Positions 49,930 through 60,233 of a stretch of DNA of 64,000 nucleotides are shown here, in pieces; within the stretch, counting starts at the first letter, position 1, and each line of letters opens with the position of its first letter. Origin of the DNA: Cocos nucifera (lineage: Eukaryota; Streptophyta; Magnoliopsida; Arecales; Arecaceae); contig QRFJ01005997.1 of the NCBI GenBank assembly GCA_006176705.1, positions 62,001 through 126,000 on the forward strand, in the 5' to 3' direction. Under the pieces are notes generated by a model, which was not told the origin of the DNA, did no database searches, and was given only the letters and a program-made list of their open reading frames with translations. A program made the position numbers and the translations under genes.

Positions 49930-50749
49930 GACTCTTCACTATCAATAACTAAATTAATAAAATCCGAGTTTTCTCCTTCCTTGCACTTCTTCCAAAGTGG
50001 ACACTCTCACTTAAAGTATCCTACTTCTCCGCACTTGAAGCATCTCTTGGATCCCTTGCTGCCCCTCCGTTCGCCCTTCTTCTTTTCTTTCCTATGCTTC
50101 TCTGAAACCATAAGACTCTCTTGGAAGACCTCCCTCTTCATCATCCATTTTTGCTGCTCATTGAACCTGAGCACTAATATGATATCCATTTTTGCTGCTC
50201 ATTGAACCTGAGCACTAATATGATCTTCTCGTACACTAGTGTCTCCTTACCATACAGCAAAGTTGTCATCAACGGATCGAAGCTCCTGGATAGCGAACAC
50301 GATAACAATAGACTCTTGTCCTTTTCTTCTAAATCCACTTCTATATTGAGCAAGTTCATGCTCATCCGATCGAACCGCTGAATATATCCCGCAACATCAT
50401 TGCCCTCTTGCATTCAAAAGCTGTACAGTTGCTTCTTCAGCATCAACTTGTTTCACATGTTCTTTTCCATATATAACTGCTGCAACCTCGATCATAATCC
50501 CTTGGGTGTTCTCTTCTTCAACACACCATACAAAACCTCATCTGCCAAACAAGCCCTAATCATGGCACATGCCCTTTTCTCTAAGGACACCCACTCCTTG
50601 TCTGTCATCTCCCCTAGCCTATCCTCCAAGACTGAATCTAGTCTCATCTGAACCAGCAAATCCTCCACCCTTACCATCCACATCGTGAATCTTCTCTTTC
50701 TATCAAATTTCTCTAATCCTACCTTCAACCTGCTGTTCTCCATGATCAA
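49930..50749 (-). pseudogene. gag: Element I gag, broken
   Basis: The N-terminal part is at 50749-50492 (SRLKVGLEKFDRK...EWVSLEKRACAMIRACL). The central part is at 50413-50174 (MQEGNDVAGYIQRFDRMS...LLYGKETL) and the zinc knuckle at about 50040-50010. The knuckle reads CFKCGEVGYFK, with Tyr where His is expected, and is then stopped. Frameshifts separate the parts. A 41-base direct repeat at 50143-50224 duplicates the codons around LRFNEQQKW. Confidence 0.7.
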
Positions 50750-50924
50750 TCTAAATCAAATAACAGCAAACAAGTAGATCTGAGAAATACCTTGATTAGG
50801 AATGGTGGACAGCATTCCTGTGATCTCTTCCTTCCTCACGAAGCCTGGAGAAAGTCTTTATATCTAAATCTCGCTGCTGATCTCTACTGGAAATCGATCT
50901 TCTTCCTCCTTCATACTCAATCGA

Positions 50925-50977
50925 GCTCTGATACCAATTATAAGTGCATCAACTGGCATCACCTTGCTCTGATACTA
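50925..50977 (-). promoter_or_regulatory. Duplicated primer-binding site of element I
   Basis: TGGTATCAGAGC on the minus strand at 50936-50925, and a second copy with one change (TAGTATCAGAGC) at 50977-50966. They are 41 bases apart. Either could have been the working site. Confidence 0.55.
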
Positions 50978-51240
50978 ATTATTATTCTTATGACTGCTTG
51001 GAGCCACAACCGTAGATCCAATCTCTTGTGTAAATTTGGATGTTAATCCAACAAACTAAAGAAGATCTAAGAAAGATGAGAGAAGCTAGGATTTTGGTAT
51101 TGGAATCAGAGAGAAAAGAGAAGAGAGTTAGGGAGAAAAGCTAAATTGTATTCCAACCTTATTGTAAAAGTTATAATATCCTAATTTATGTATCCTAGAG
51201 TTTTCACATGAATCCTAATAAATCCCAGCTCAAAAACTCC

Positions 51241-51811
51241 CCTAGGCTAACCCAATATATGAAAGCACTCATTGAGTCCATGTACACCAATGTCTCACAT
51301 ACTCTCATCCCCTAGATCTAAATCTAATCCATACATGAATTAGCCTTCTTAAAACCTCTTGAATCAGGCCTTGAAACCCTTAGGATAAATCCCTATCCTA
51401 GTCCAAACAGAACCCATACGTAACTCTACCCACAGACTGAGCCGGCTCGGTCTCAACACTGATCCGACTAACTTGAGACTGGGTTGGCATAGTTTAAGAT
51501 TGAGCTGGCCCAATTTTTGTGCTATGCCTATAGTCCCAAATGTGACCTTCTGTCTGTCCTGTGCTCTGAGACTTAACCAATCCAATTTTGGACTGAGCTG
51601 GCTAATCTGTAGAAAGCTCCTTTTCTATAGTTTTCAATCTCCCAACTTTGGTTTTTCGCTCCATCTTGTGTCTTAAGTTTTTGAAGCTCCAACCAAGCCC
51701 CTCAAGGTCCTCAATACCTGAACCTTAGAGAGCTACATTCCACCATAGGATGTCCTAGTCCTTGTCTCAGTAGGCTACTAACTTAGCCACGCATCACAAG
51801 CCGATGTCGTC
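51241..51811 (+). other. Sequence left of Athila D, probably CACTA H interior
   Basis: No confident gene. The final stretch (about 51785-51811) reads in frame into the coding tail at 59000 once the D insertion and one TCGTC copy are ignored, so at least this part belongs to the H gene that D interrupted. Confidence 0.4.
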
Positions 51812-52041
51812 TGATAAGTGGTAAAAATATACTAATAAAAGTATTAAATTATAAAATAAATTAATCTATTTTATTAGAAATTGATACTTTTATTAATCTT
51901 ATGTAGGAAAGAAGGCCACCAATGTGAAGATCTTATTTTTCTTGGTTCTGATGAAAAAAATTTCAGGCAAAACGGACTTCAAACGAGCCCAGAATCGAAT
52001 TTCAAAAAAAAAAAAAAAAAAAAAAATCACCGATGCAACGC

Positions 52042-52060
52042 TGACGTCAGGATGACGTCA
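52042..52060 (+). promoter_or_regulatory. Paired TGACGTCA boxes in the element D LTR
   Basis: Two TGACG cores 11 bases apart, about 500 bases before the TATA box. Tandem TGACG motifs are the core of the plant as-1 element bound by TGA-class bZIP factors, where the spacing is 12. The same pair is at 57421-57439 in the 3' LTR; in element E it has decayed by C-to-T and G-to-A changes. Confidence 0.5.
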
Positions 52061-52566
52061 GCATTTTTCGCGGCGCACGGTGGACCATCTGAAGGGTAAT
52101 TCGGGAATTTCATAGCATAAAGAGCGCACTGATTGGTTGAAGAATGCGGCGGTCCATGCAACACCGGGCTCGCGCACGGTCCACGGAGGGCAATTTGGGA
52201 ATTCTGGCTTGATCTAACGGGCGGTTTTCACTGAAGCTTGATCGGACGGACGAGAAGAAGGCGCTGATGGACGGCATCCGCAGCTCCCGATCGAGATCCA
52301 ACGGCTGAGATTCATCCCGACGTTAAAACTAAAGGTCTGAAGGCTTATTTCAACGCGATCGGACGGCCCAGATTCGATCCAATGGATGATCCAACGGCTG
52401 ATATTAAATCCGACTTGATCTGGGTTATTTTAAGGGCTTTTTGAGTGGTTTTTGGACCGTTTGATCAAGATCTAATGGGCAGAATTACCCAGATCTTAAT
52501 TTGAGTTGATTTAGGAGTCCTAAACCTAATTTTTGATGAATTTTGGGGGAAATAAAACTCTTTAAC

Positions 52567-52573
52567 TATAAAA
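52567..52573 (+). promoter_or_regulatory. TATA box of the element D LTR
   Basis: TATAAAA followed after about 20 bases by the purine tract. Copies lie at 57947-57953 and, in E, at 60975-60981. Confidence 0.55.
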
Positions 52574-53621
52574 GAACCTAGTTGTCGTGAGAAAAAAAAA
52601 AGAAAAAAAGAAAAAAGAGAGAGACAAAGAGAGAGACGGGGAGAAAGAGAGAGAGGAGAGAAAGAGAGAGAGAAAGAGAGAGGAGAGAGATAAAAGAAAA
52701 GTGATTTGTGAGAAAATCAAAAAAGGTTTTTTTTTATTTTTCTTCGACGATCAAGACATCGATCAAGGAGCCTCTTCTTCTTCGCCAAGTTCTCCACATC
52801 AAGAGCAGCAGACAATCAATTTCAGCAATCAAACAGTCTAATTTCTTCATGCTTTTTATTTTATTTGCTATTTTTGAATTTGTTATCATGAACTAAATTT
52901 TATTTTACTAAGGCTAAGGTGTAGCCACTCTTTTGATGCAATATTCAGTATGATTTATTTTTAAATTTTATTCATGAGGAGTATATAAATCTGATCTTAA
53001 TGCTTTTAGATTACTGGCCATCTTCTAATTGATCTGATGAACATAGATGTTACGGACCAAGTACATCTATGTTAATGCTTCTTGATTATATACCTTGTAT
53101 TATGAATCAAATTAGAATTCATATGCATGCGGAAATTTTAGTGCGCTTTGGACGCAGCGTATTTTAATTAGAGGGTTTCACAAAACCTAATGCATTAATA
53201 TTTATTTAAATTACACCTGGACCAAAGGATAATTAATAAATATTAATAGTTTTGCTATGCCTGGACCAAAGGGTAGTGAATAAATTAGGAGACTCCACCG
53301 TCACATGAAATAAAATTAATCTAAAAACCTGAATATTGTATTGACTGAGTTGGTGAACCGATTGCCTTAGTAATCCATTGCTCTTGAATTTAAAACCCTA
53401 ATAATTTACACTCTCTCTATTTAATTAAAAACTTTTAATTATTTTTTTTTATTTTTTTTTAATTTCTTATTCTCATAAATCGATCTTCTAAATAAAGCAT
53501 AGGAAAGAGCTTTTCAGTACTTATTTTCCAATCCTCTAGGGACGATACTCTACTCATTCACTTTATTACTTGATCGACTGGTGCACTTGCCATAGCTATA
53601 AATTAGCACGCATCAAGTTTT

Positions 53622-53640
53622 TGGCACCGTTGCCGGGGAT
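53622..53640 (+). promoter_or_regulatory. Primer-binding site of element D
   Basis: TGGCACCGTTGCCGGGGAT, complementary to the 3' end of plant tRNA-Asp apart from one base, as is usual for Athila-type elements. It starts seven bases after the LTR. Confidence 0.85.
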
Positions 53641-53730
53641 TGTGTCTAAAATAATATTAAAATTTTGATCCTAGCTTTACTTTAGAAATTTATTTTTAAT
53701 TTTTATTATTAAAAAAAAAAAATTTAGTGC

Positions 53731-55250
53731 ATGACACGTACTGGACATAGTAACTTACTACCTCTAGATCCAGAAATTGAAAGAACTATTAGAAGACTAC
53801 AACAAGAGAGAAACATGGCAGCTGAAGATCCTAACGACATCAATCTAGGATTGGATATGGCGACTGAAGGACAGCATGAAGCTATTCGACCAGTACATCA
53901 TCCATTAAATGATTACATCACACCATCTGTAGCCGATGCAGCTTCGAGCATCAGGAGACCGCCTGTACGAGCAAACAACTTCGAAATAAAATCGGCGATG
54001 ATCCAGATGATTCAATCAACTGTCCAATTCAGTGGACACATGCATGATGATCCGAATGCCCATATTTCTAATTTTCTTGAACTTTGCGATACTTTTAAAA
54101 TTAATGGGGTGTCGGATGATGCTATTAGATTAAGGTTATTTCCTTTCTCTTTATGGGATAAAGCTAAAAATTGGCTTCATTCTCTTCCTGCAGGTTCTAT
54201 CACAACTTGGGATGTCCTAGCCCAAAAATTCTTAGCCAAGTACTTTCCACCTTCCAAAACTGCTAAGATGCGCAACGATATCACTTCTTTTATGCAGATG
54301 GACATGGAGACACTATATGAGGCTTGGGAGCATTTCAAGGAACTGCTGAGGAGATGTCCACATCATCAACTACCCGTATGGCTTCAGGTACAAACTTTCT
54401 ATAATGGTTTATCTCCTACTAATCGATCTATGATTGATGCAGCAGCAGGAGGAACCATTAATCGAAAAATGGAGGAAGAAGCCTTCGATCTGATCGATGA
54501 GATGGCATCAAATAGCTATCAATGGCAGACAGAGCGCATGATGCCAAAAAGACTAGCAGCTGTGCAGGGAGTAGATTGCGTGCCAACTTTACTAGCTGAA
54601 ATTGCAGCCCTTAGAGCCGAAGTCAACAACTTAAAGGGAACAGCTATGCATGTTCAGAGCATGACTTGTGACCTGTGTGGAGGAGGACACGATACGAGCA
54701 ATTGCCAGACAGGTAATCCTTTTGCTAAAACAACTGATACAGCTAATTATATTGGTAATTTTTTCAGGCCGCAACAAAACAATCCCTACTCCAACACATA
54801 CAATCAAGGGTGGAGGCAGCACCCAAATTTCTCATGGAGCAATCAAAATGCAGCACAACAGCCACCCCCGGGATTCCAAGTACCTGAAAAGAAGTCCAAC
54901 ATGGAAGAGCTGATGGTCAAATTTATGCAAAACCAAGAAGCAACTATAAAAAATTTGGAAGCCAAACTTAGGCAAGGACCAAACAGCAGCAATTCGAAAC
55001 TTGGAGATGCAAATAGGTCAAATGGCTAAGATAATCTCCGAGAGACCTCAAGGATCCTTGCCAAGCAATACGGAGACAAATCCAAGGGAGCAAGTCAATG
55101 CTATCACCCTAAGAAGTGGTACAAAGCTGGAGGAGCCACATCAGAAGAAAGAGACTGAAGAGCCAACTACAAATAAGGAACCATCAACTCAAACTTCGTC
55201 AGTCACCAAAACAACCAGCAGATGGATGGTCTCCAGGTATACGATTTGCT
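53731..55250 (+). pseudogene. gag: Element D gag (Athila type), frameshifted near its end
   Basis: ATG 53731 opens a 432-residue frame. It has a retrotransposon Gag domain at residues about 90-270 (FEIKSAMIQMIQ, HISNFLELCDTF, RLRLFPFSL, FLAKYFPPSK, YEAWEHFKELLRRCPHH, FYNGL) and a compact CX2CX3HX4C zinc knuckle near residue 315 (CDLCGGGHDTSNC). A Gln-rich stretch and a short coiled coil follow. A single extra base near 54974, relative to element E, shifts the frame, which ends at 55029; the original frame continues from about 55001. The protein would assemble particles and bind RNA. It is almost intact apart from extra bases. Confidence 0.88.
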
Positions 55251-55499
55251 GATCCAAATGTGAAGCCCTACGTGCCGCCACTACCATTCCCAGAGAGACA
55301 AATACAGCATCCAGATAAGGAATTTTCTAACTTTTTCAAAATTTTAAAGAATTTACATATTAATATTCCTTTTGTAGATGCTATTACTCAAATGCCCAGG
55401 TATGCCAAGTTTCTCAAAGAAATCTTAACAAATAAGAAAAAGCTGAAGGAGCATGAGAGAATAAATTTGAATGAAGAATGCTCAGCAATACTTCAAAAT

Positions 55500-56117
55500 A
55501 AATTACCACAGAAGCTTAAAAGATCCAGGGAGTTTTACTATCCCCTGCATTATTGGTGATTGTAGTTTTGATAAAGTTTTATGTGATTTAGGAGCAAGCA
55601 TTAAATCTCATGCCTTTTTCTATTTTCAGGAAGCTGGGTCTAGGAGAACCAAAGCCTACCACTATTACTCTTCAATTAGCCGATAGATCCATTAAATATC
55701 CAAGAGGTATAGTGGAGGATGTCTTGGTAAAGGTAAACAAGTTTATTTTTCCTGTTGATTTTATTGTTCTTGATATGGAAGAAGATTATGATGTACCCCT
55801 TATTTTAGGGAGACCCTTTTTAGCTACTGGAGGAGCTTTAATAGATGTTCAACAAGGAAAAATTAATTCTTAGAGTCCAAGATGAACAAGTTACTTTTAA
55901 TGTTTTCAAAGATACTAAACATCCTGATGATAATCAAACTTGTTTTCTAATTGATATTATTGACAATCCATTATATGAGAATTCTGTAGAAAATAGGTTT
56001 GAGACTATAAAAGCAAGCAATGTCAAATTGAAAGAGGATTCGATCAAACATGAAAGTATTCCAATTGAAGTGGCACCAGGATTGATCCACTTTAGAACTC
56101 AAAGAAAGTCAAGCTGA
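55500..56117 (+). pseudogene. pro: Element D aspartic protease and downstream remnant
   Basis: A retroviral-type aspartic protease in the Athila style. Active-site motif DLGASI near 55588, then PFSIFRKLGLG, a central beta-rich region, and VPLILGRPFLATGGALIDV near 55795. Extra bases near 55513, 55604 and 55862 break the frame into three pieces. The frame then runs to 56117 (EVAPGLIHFRTQRKSS) and stops just where the reverse transcriptase would be expected to begin. Confidence 0.85.
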
Positions 56118-57187
56118 AGACTATAAATCAGAACTACTAGATAGGTTGTTTCTTTTCTTTTTAGTTTTGATCATTTTTCTTTTCTTTTATTTTTCAGTAA
56201 TTTGTTGTTGCTCTTTTACTGCTCTGGTGTGTATTTTCAATTTTGCAGAAAAATCAATGAGAACTCAAGCAAAATTTCAAAGCTCCAAAGAACCAGATTG
56301 AACCAAATCAGGTGTATTCTTTCCTATCCTTTATTACATCCTTTATTTTTCTTTCTCCTTTAAGACAATATAGAACAAGTTAAAGTTAAAAAAAAAAAAA
56401 AAAATGTGTCAAGAAGAAAATCTTGAGCAAGATAAACTGGATAAGTGATAAAAGATAGAATTATTTGCTAATGAATGTAATGAGTTAAAGAAGTAGATTA
56501 GTTGGTCAACTTTTAGCAGCCTACTTAGGTCATTAAAAGATTATTAGCACTTTTTATTGCACATGCACACTAACAAGGCAAAGTAGGTATTGATTATAAG
56601 GTCAACTGAGGATTCAATTATCACTAAAAATTGGTAATTAATATACATTCTAATCAAAGAAACTTGAATTTAAGGAAAGAGCTACCTGCCTATAAATAAA
56701 GTGCAAAAGACAGAGTATATGTGGATTGCCCAAAGCCTAGTAACTGGGTCTCTGCACCTAGGTCAAGTGTGAAAATTCACGTAAAATGGTGAAGGAAAGG
56801 CCAGGATGCTCAGCACAGTAAAAAAAAAAAAAGAAAAAAAAAGAAAAGAAAAGGCAGTGTGAAAGCTACCTTAATTCATGAGTATAAAATTGAGAATGTA
56901 TAGAAAATTGACCAAAATAGGTGATAAGAGAGGATACTTTTGTTCTTTTAATTTAATACTGAAATGCTAAAGTTAGTCATCACGAACACAAGTGCTATAG
57001 ATCTTTGATGTACTCTAAGAAAGTTTTTAATTGTATTGACTGAAAAATTTGCTTCTGAAGCTCAATGCTTAGTTAGCAGTATTTTCTAAACTTTTTGACC
57101 TTTAATCCTAGATTTTATCTTTGTGATGGATAATCTTATTGAAATATGGTATTAAATAAAACATTGCTAAGGGACTAGCAATGACTA
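56118..57187 (+). other. Non-coding 3' interior of element D
   Basis: About 1.07 kb without coding potential, containing A-rich runs at 56390 and 56821. It takes the place of the polymerase and integrase. It ends at a purine tract. Confidence 0.7.
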
Positions 57188-57199
57188 AGTTGGGGGGTG
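57188..57199 (+). promoter_or_regulatory. Polypurine tract of element D
   Basis: 'agttggggggtg' immediately before the TG of the 3' LTR; the G-rich run is typical of Athila-type elements. Confidence 0.75.
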
Positions 57200-58994
57200 T
57201 GATAAGTGGTAAAAATATACTAATAAAAGTATTAAATTATAAAATAAATTAATCTATTTTATTAGAAATTGATACTTTTATTAATCTTATGTAGGAAAGA
57301 AGGCCACCAATGTGAAGATCTTATTTTTCTGGTTCAGATGAAAAAAATTTCAGGCAAAACGGACTTCAAACGAGCCCAGAATCGAATTTCAAAAAAAAAA
57401 AAAAAAAACCGACGCAACGCTGACGTCAGGATGACGTCAGCATTTTTCGCGGCGCACGGTGGACCATCTGAAGGGTAATTCGGGAATTTCACAGCATAAA
57501 GAGCGCGCTGATTGGTTGAAGAACGCGGCGGTCCATGCAACACCGGGCTCGCGCACGGTCCACGGAGGGCAATTTGGGAATTCTGGCTTGATCTAACGGG
57601 CGGTTTTCACTGAAGCTTGATCGGACGGACGAGAAGAAGGCGCTGATGGATGGCATCTGCAGCTCCCGATCGAGATCCAACGGCTGAGATTCATCCCGAC
57701 GTTAAAACTATAAGGTCTGAAGGCTTATTTCAACGCGATCGGACGGCCCAGATTCGATCCAATGGATGATCCAACGGCTGATATTAAATCCGACTTGATC
57801 TGGGTTATTTTAAGGGCTTTTTGAGTGGTTTTTGGACCGTTTGATCAAGATCTAACGGGCAGAATTACCCAGATCTTAATTTGAGTTGATTTAGGAGTCC
57901 TAAACCTAATTTTTGATGAATTTTGGGGGAAATAAAACTCTTTAACTATAAAAGAACCTAGTTGTCGTGAGAAAAAAAAAAGAAAAAAGAAAAAAGAGAG
58001 AGACAAAGAGAGAGACGGGGAGAAAGAGAGAGAGGAAGAAAGAGAGAGAGAGAAAGAGAGAGGAGAGAGATAAAAGAAAAGTGATTTGTGAGAAAATCAA
58101 AAAAGGTTTTTTTGATTTTTCTTCGACGATCAAGACATCGATCAAGGAGCCTCTTCTTCTTCGCCAAGTTCTCCACATCAAGAGCAGCAGACAATCAATT
58201 TCAGCAATCAAACAGTCTAATTTCTTCATGCTTTTTATTTTATTTGCTGTTTTTGAATTTGTTATCATGAACTAAATTTTATTTTACTAAGGCTAAGGTG
58301 TAGCCACTCTTTTGATGCAATATTCAGTATGATTTATTTTTAAATTTTATTCATGAGGAGTATATAAATCTGATCTTAATGCTTTTAGATTACTGGCCAT
58401 CTTCTAATTGATCTGATGAACATAGATGTTACGGACCAAGTACATCTATGTTAATGCTTCTTGATTATATACCTTGTATTATGAATCAAATTAGAATTCA
58501 TATGCATGCGGGAATTTTAGTGCGCTTTGGACGCAGCGTATTTTAATTAGAGGGTTTCACAAAACCTAATGCATTAATATTTATTTAAATTACACCTGGA
58601 CCAAAGGATAATTAATAAATATTAATAGATTTTGCTATGCCTGGACCAAAGGGTAGTGAATAAATTAGGAGACTCCACCGTCACATGAAATAAAATTAAT
58701 CTAAAAACTTGAATATTGTATTGACTGAGTTGGTGAACCGATTGCCTTAGTAATCCATTGCTCTTGAATTTAAAACCCTAATAATTTACACTCTCTCTAT
58801 TTAATTAAAAACTTTTAATTATTTTTTTTTATTTTTTTTAATTTCTTATTCTCATAAATCAATCTTCTAAATAAAGCATAGGAAAGAGCTTTTCAGTACT
58901 TATTTTTCAATCCTCTAGGGACGATACTCTACTCATTCACTTTATTACTTGATCGACTGGTGCACTTGCCATAGCTATAAATTAGCATGCATCA
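57200..58994 (+). repeat. Element D 3' LTR
   Basis: 1.80 kb. Differs from the 5' LTR at only a small number of positions plus homopolymer lengths. Ends ATGCATCA at 58994 before TCGTC. Confidence 0.92.
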
Positions 58995-59281
58995 TCGTCA
59001 GTCGGGAGGAGCTTGAGGAGGCATTGGCATGGGCATATCATGCTGCAATGTGGGTAGATTAGGTTGAGGAGCATGCATCTCATCTGGTGGGCATCATGAG
59101 AGACATGGTGTTGATGCTCAGCATGCATTTTGGAGGTGCCTTCACGGGCTTTAAGGATATGTTGGTCCGCATTCCAACTCTAGCTCCTCCAACTCGGGCT
59201 CCGACTTCGACTCTAGCTCCAGCTCCAGCTCATGCACCATCTTTCGATGACGACGATGATGTAGATTTAGGAAATTTTTGA
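58995..59281 (+). pseudogene. C-terminal tail of an ORF of CACTA H
   Basis: The frame running through SREELEEALAWAYHAAM has one stop (near 59060), then continues as the ATG-started frame 59087-59281. It ends in a Pro/Ala/Thr-rich stretch and an acidic DDDDDVDLGNF terminus. Its position just inside the right subterminal repeats is where the transposon's second gene ends. The SREELEEAL style recalls plant En/Spm-associated proteins, but I do not recognise a domain. Athila D interrupts the gene upstream; ignoring D and one TCGTC, the frame is continuous with about 51785-51811. Confidence 0.45.
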
Positions 59282-59449
59282 TGTATTTTTTTTAAAAAAA
59301 TATTATAATAAATTTTATTCGATAATAAAATTTTAGCATTTTAGAAATATTTTTATATTTATAATATTTTTTTATATTATATATCTCTATATTTATCAGA
59401 TAAAATATATAAAAAATTAAAAAATTATATTTTTTAATTATTCAAAAGC

Positions 59450-59790
59450 TACGGTAGTGGTTTTACAACCGCTACCATAGACGTGCCAATTATTATCGTA
59501 GATAATGTGTCAACTGCTGCATTAGATCTATGGTTGTGGTTACATAATCACTGCTATAGATTAGTCTATAGCAATGATTTTATAATCGCTACCATAGATA
59601 AGCCTATGGCAGCGATTTAAAAACCGCTATAATAGGCACTCTATGGCAATAGTTTTGAAAAATTCTATAACAACCACTATCATAGACCTACAGTGATGGC
59701 TGCAGTGGCAGCGGTTAGCTAACCCTTATCATAGTCTATAGTAATAATTTTTTGGGCTATAGCAGCAGTTATAAACCATTATCATAGTCC
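59450..59790. repeat. Right subterminal repeats of CACTA H
   Basis: About a dozen copies of 'ctatggcagcggtt' / 'aaccgctaccatag' in both orientations, matching the left end. Confidence 0.72.
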
Positions 59791-59807
59791 TGTTCTGTAG
59801 TAATGTC
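59791..59807 (-). repeat. Right terminal inverted repeat of CACTA H
   Basis: Ends GTAGTAATG at 59807 and is followed by the TCA duplication. Confidence 0.72.
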
Positions 59808-60233
59808 AACTATCATCATTCGAACTTCTTCTAATCCTTCAAAAAGATTTATTTTTCTAAACTTAATCTTTTATATTCATTTTTAAATTTATTATATTTT
59901 ATGAGAAACTTGGATTGGTCTAAGCCTAAAGTTGGATGTTTGTAGTGGTTTGATTGATGAGCCAAGTTAAAATCAATCAAGATTCATTGTTAGCCTAAAG
60001 AAAAATAATCACTTATGAGGTTTTCATTGATGATCCAGGAAAAATCAACTAGATTAATTGTGAGCCTGAAAAGTAATCATTATAAAAGTTGTAGTTAGTG
60101 AGCCTAGGTCAAAACCAATCAGGTTGGATTGTAAATCTAAGAAAAATAATCAAACTATAATCAATTGAGTGATTATAGTTGAATTTTTAAGTGGTATACT
60201 TGGAGAGTGGACGTAGATATAGAGTTTCGCAGT
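59808..60233 (+). repeat. Element F 3' LTR, second part
   Basis: Starts 'tcaactatcatcattcgaac', matching the 5' LTR from 30966. It continues through 'gagagtggacgtagat' (60208-60223), where it should go on but is cut by Athila E at 60234. The last ten or so bases before E differ from the 5' LTR. Confidence 0.82.

Larger units (their letters stand above)
49600..51240 (-). mobile_element. Element I: minus-strand Tork-like Ty1/copia fragment
   Basis: On the minus strand: part of an LTR (about 51240 down to 50980), a primer-binding site (50936-50925), a gag (50749 down to about 49930), and a possible start of protease. No matching second LTR is visible. The Tork-like assignment is by the style of the Gag (VRVEDLLVQM, YGKETL). 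It is an incomplete relic inside CACTA H. Confidence 0.6.
51812..53614 (+). repeat. Element D 5' LTR
   Basis: 1.80 kb. It has two TGACGTCA boxes at 52042-52049 and 52053-52060, a TATA box TATAAAA at 52567-52573, and then a GA-rich tract (52591-52700). That tract accounts for the Arg/Glu/Lys-rich chance frames in this region. Confidence 0.92.
51812..58994 (+). mobile_element. Element D: Athila-type Ty3/gypsy retrotransposon, non-autonomous (gag and protease only)
   Basis: LTRs at 51812-53614 and 57200-58994 (about 1.8 kb, nearly identical, TGATAAGTGG...CGCATCA). Primer-binding site complementary to tRNA-Asp at 53622, purine tract before 57200, and a perfect target duplication TCGTC (51807-51811 and 58995-58999). 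The 3.6 kb interior holds only Gag and aspartic protease; reverse transcriptase, RNase H and integrase are absent. The near-identity of the LTRs makes it one of the youngest insertions here. It must have been moved by enzymes supplied by another element. Confidence 0.92.
35419..59807 (+). mobile_element. Element H: CACTA-type DNA transposon, internally deleted and loaded with nested elements
   Basis: The ends form terminal inverted repeats: CATTACTATAAAAAGAG at 35419 and the complement of CATTACTACAGAACAGG ending at 59807. Both sides carry the 3-base duplication TCA (35416-35418 and 59808-59810), the size expected for CACTA elements. Subterminal repeats of a 'ctatggcagcggtt' type lie inside both ends. 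Its own sequence is only 35419-37495, 49363-about 49600, about 51240-51811 and 58995-59807. The rest is copia C, Tork-like fragment I and Athila D. No transposase (TNP2-type) domain is left. Confidence 0.8.
29981..60233 (+). mobile_element. Element F: SIRE/Maximus-like Ty1/copia retrotransposon, internally deleted and interrupted
   Basis: The 5' LTR is 29981-31604, followed by a primer-binding site at 31607, a gag remnant (31671-33050), non-coding sequence and a purine tract. The 3' LTR starts at 34361. That LTR is cut by CACTA H (35419-59807), resumes at 59808 and is cut again by Athila E at 60234; its end lies outside the window. The interior is only about 2.75 kb, so protease, integrase, reverse transcriptase and RNase H are missing. 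The SIRE assignment rests on the Gag phrases FTFDELFEAF and a GYSIDRPP-like N-terminus. Confidence 0.8.

Noticed and set aside
50007..50749. Minus-strand frames as a cellular zinc-finger gene
   Set aside because: The order of motifs, the CX2C knuckle and the adjacent primer-binding site identify a copia gag.
52587..52841. Arg/Glu/Lys-rich frames in the Athila LTRs (also 57967-58275 and 60987-61283)
   Set aside because: They come from the GA-rich tract downstream of the TATA box and are present in each LTR copy; no domain.
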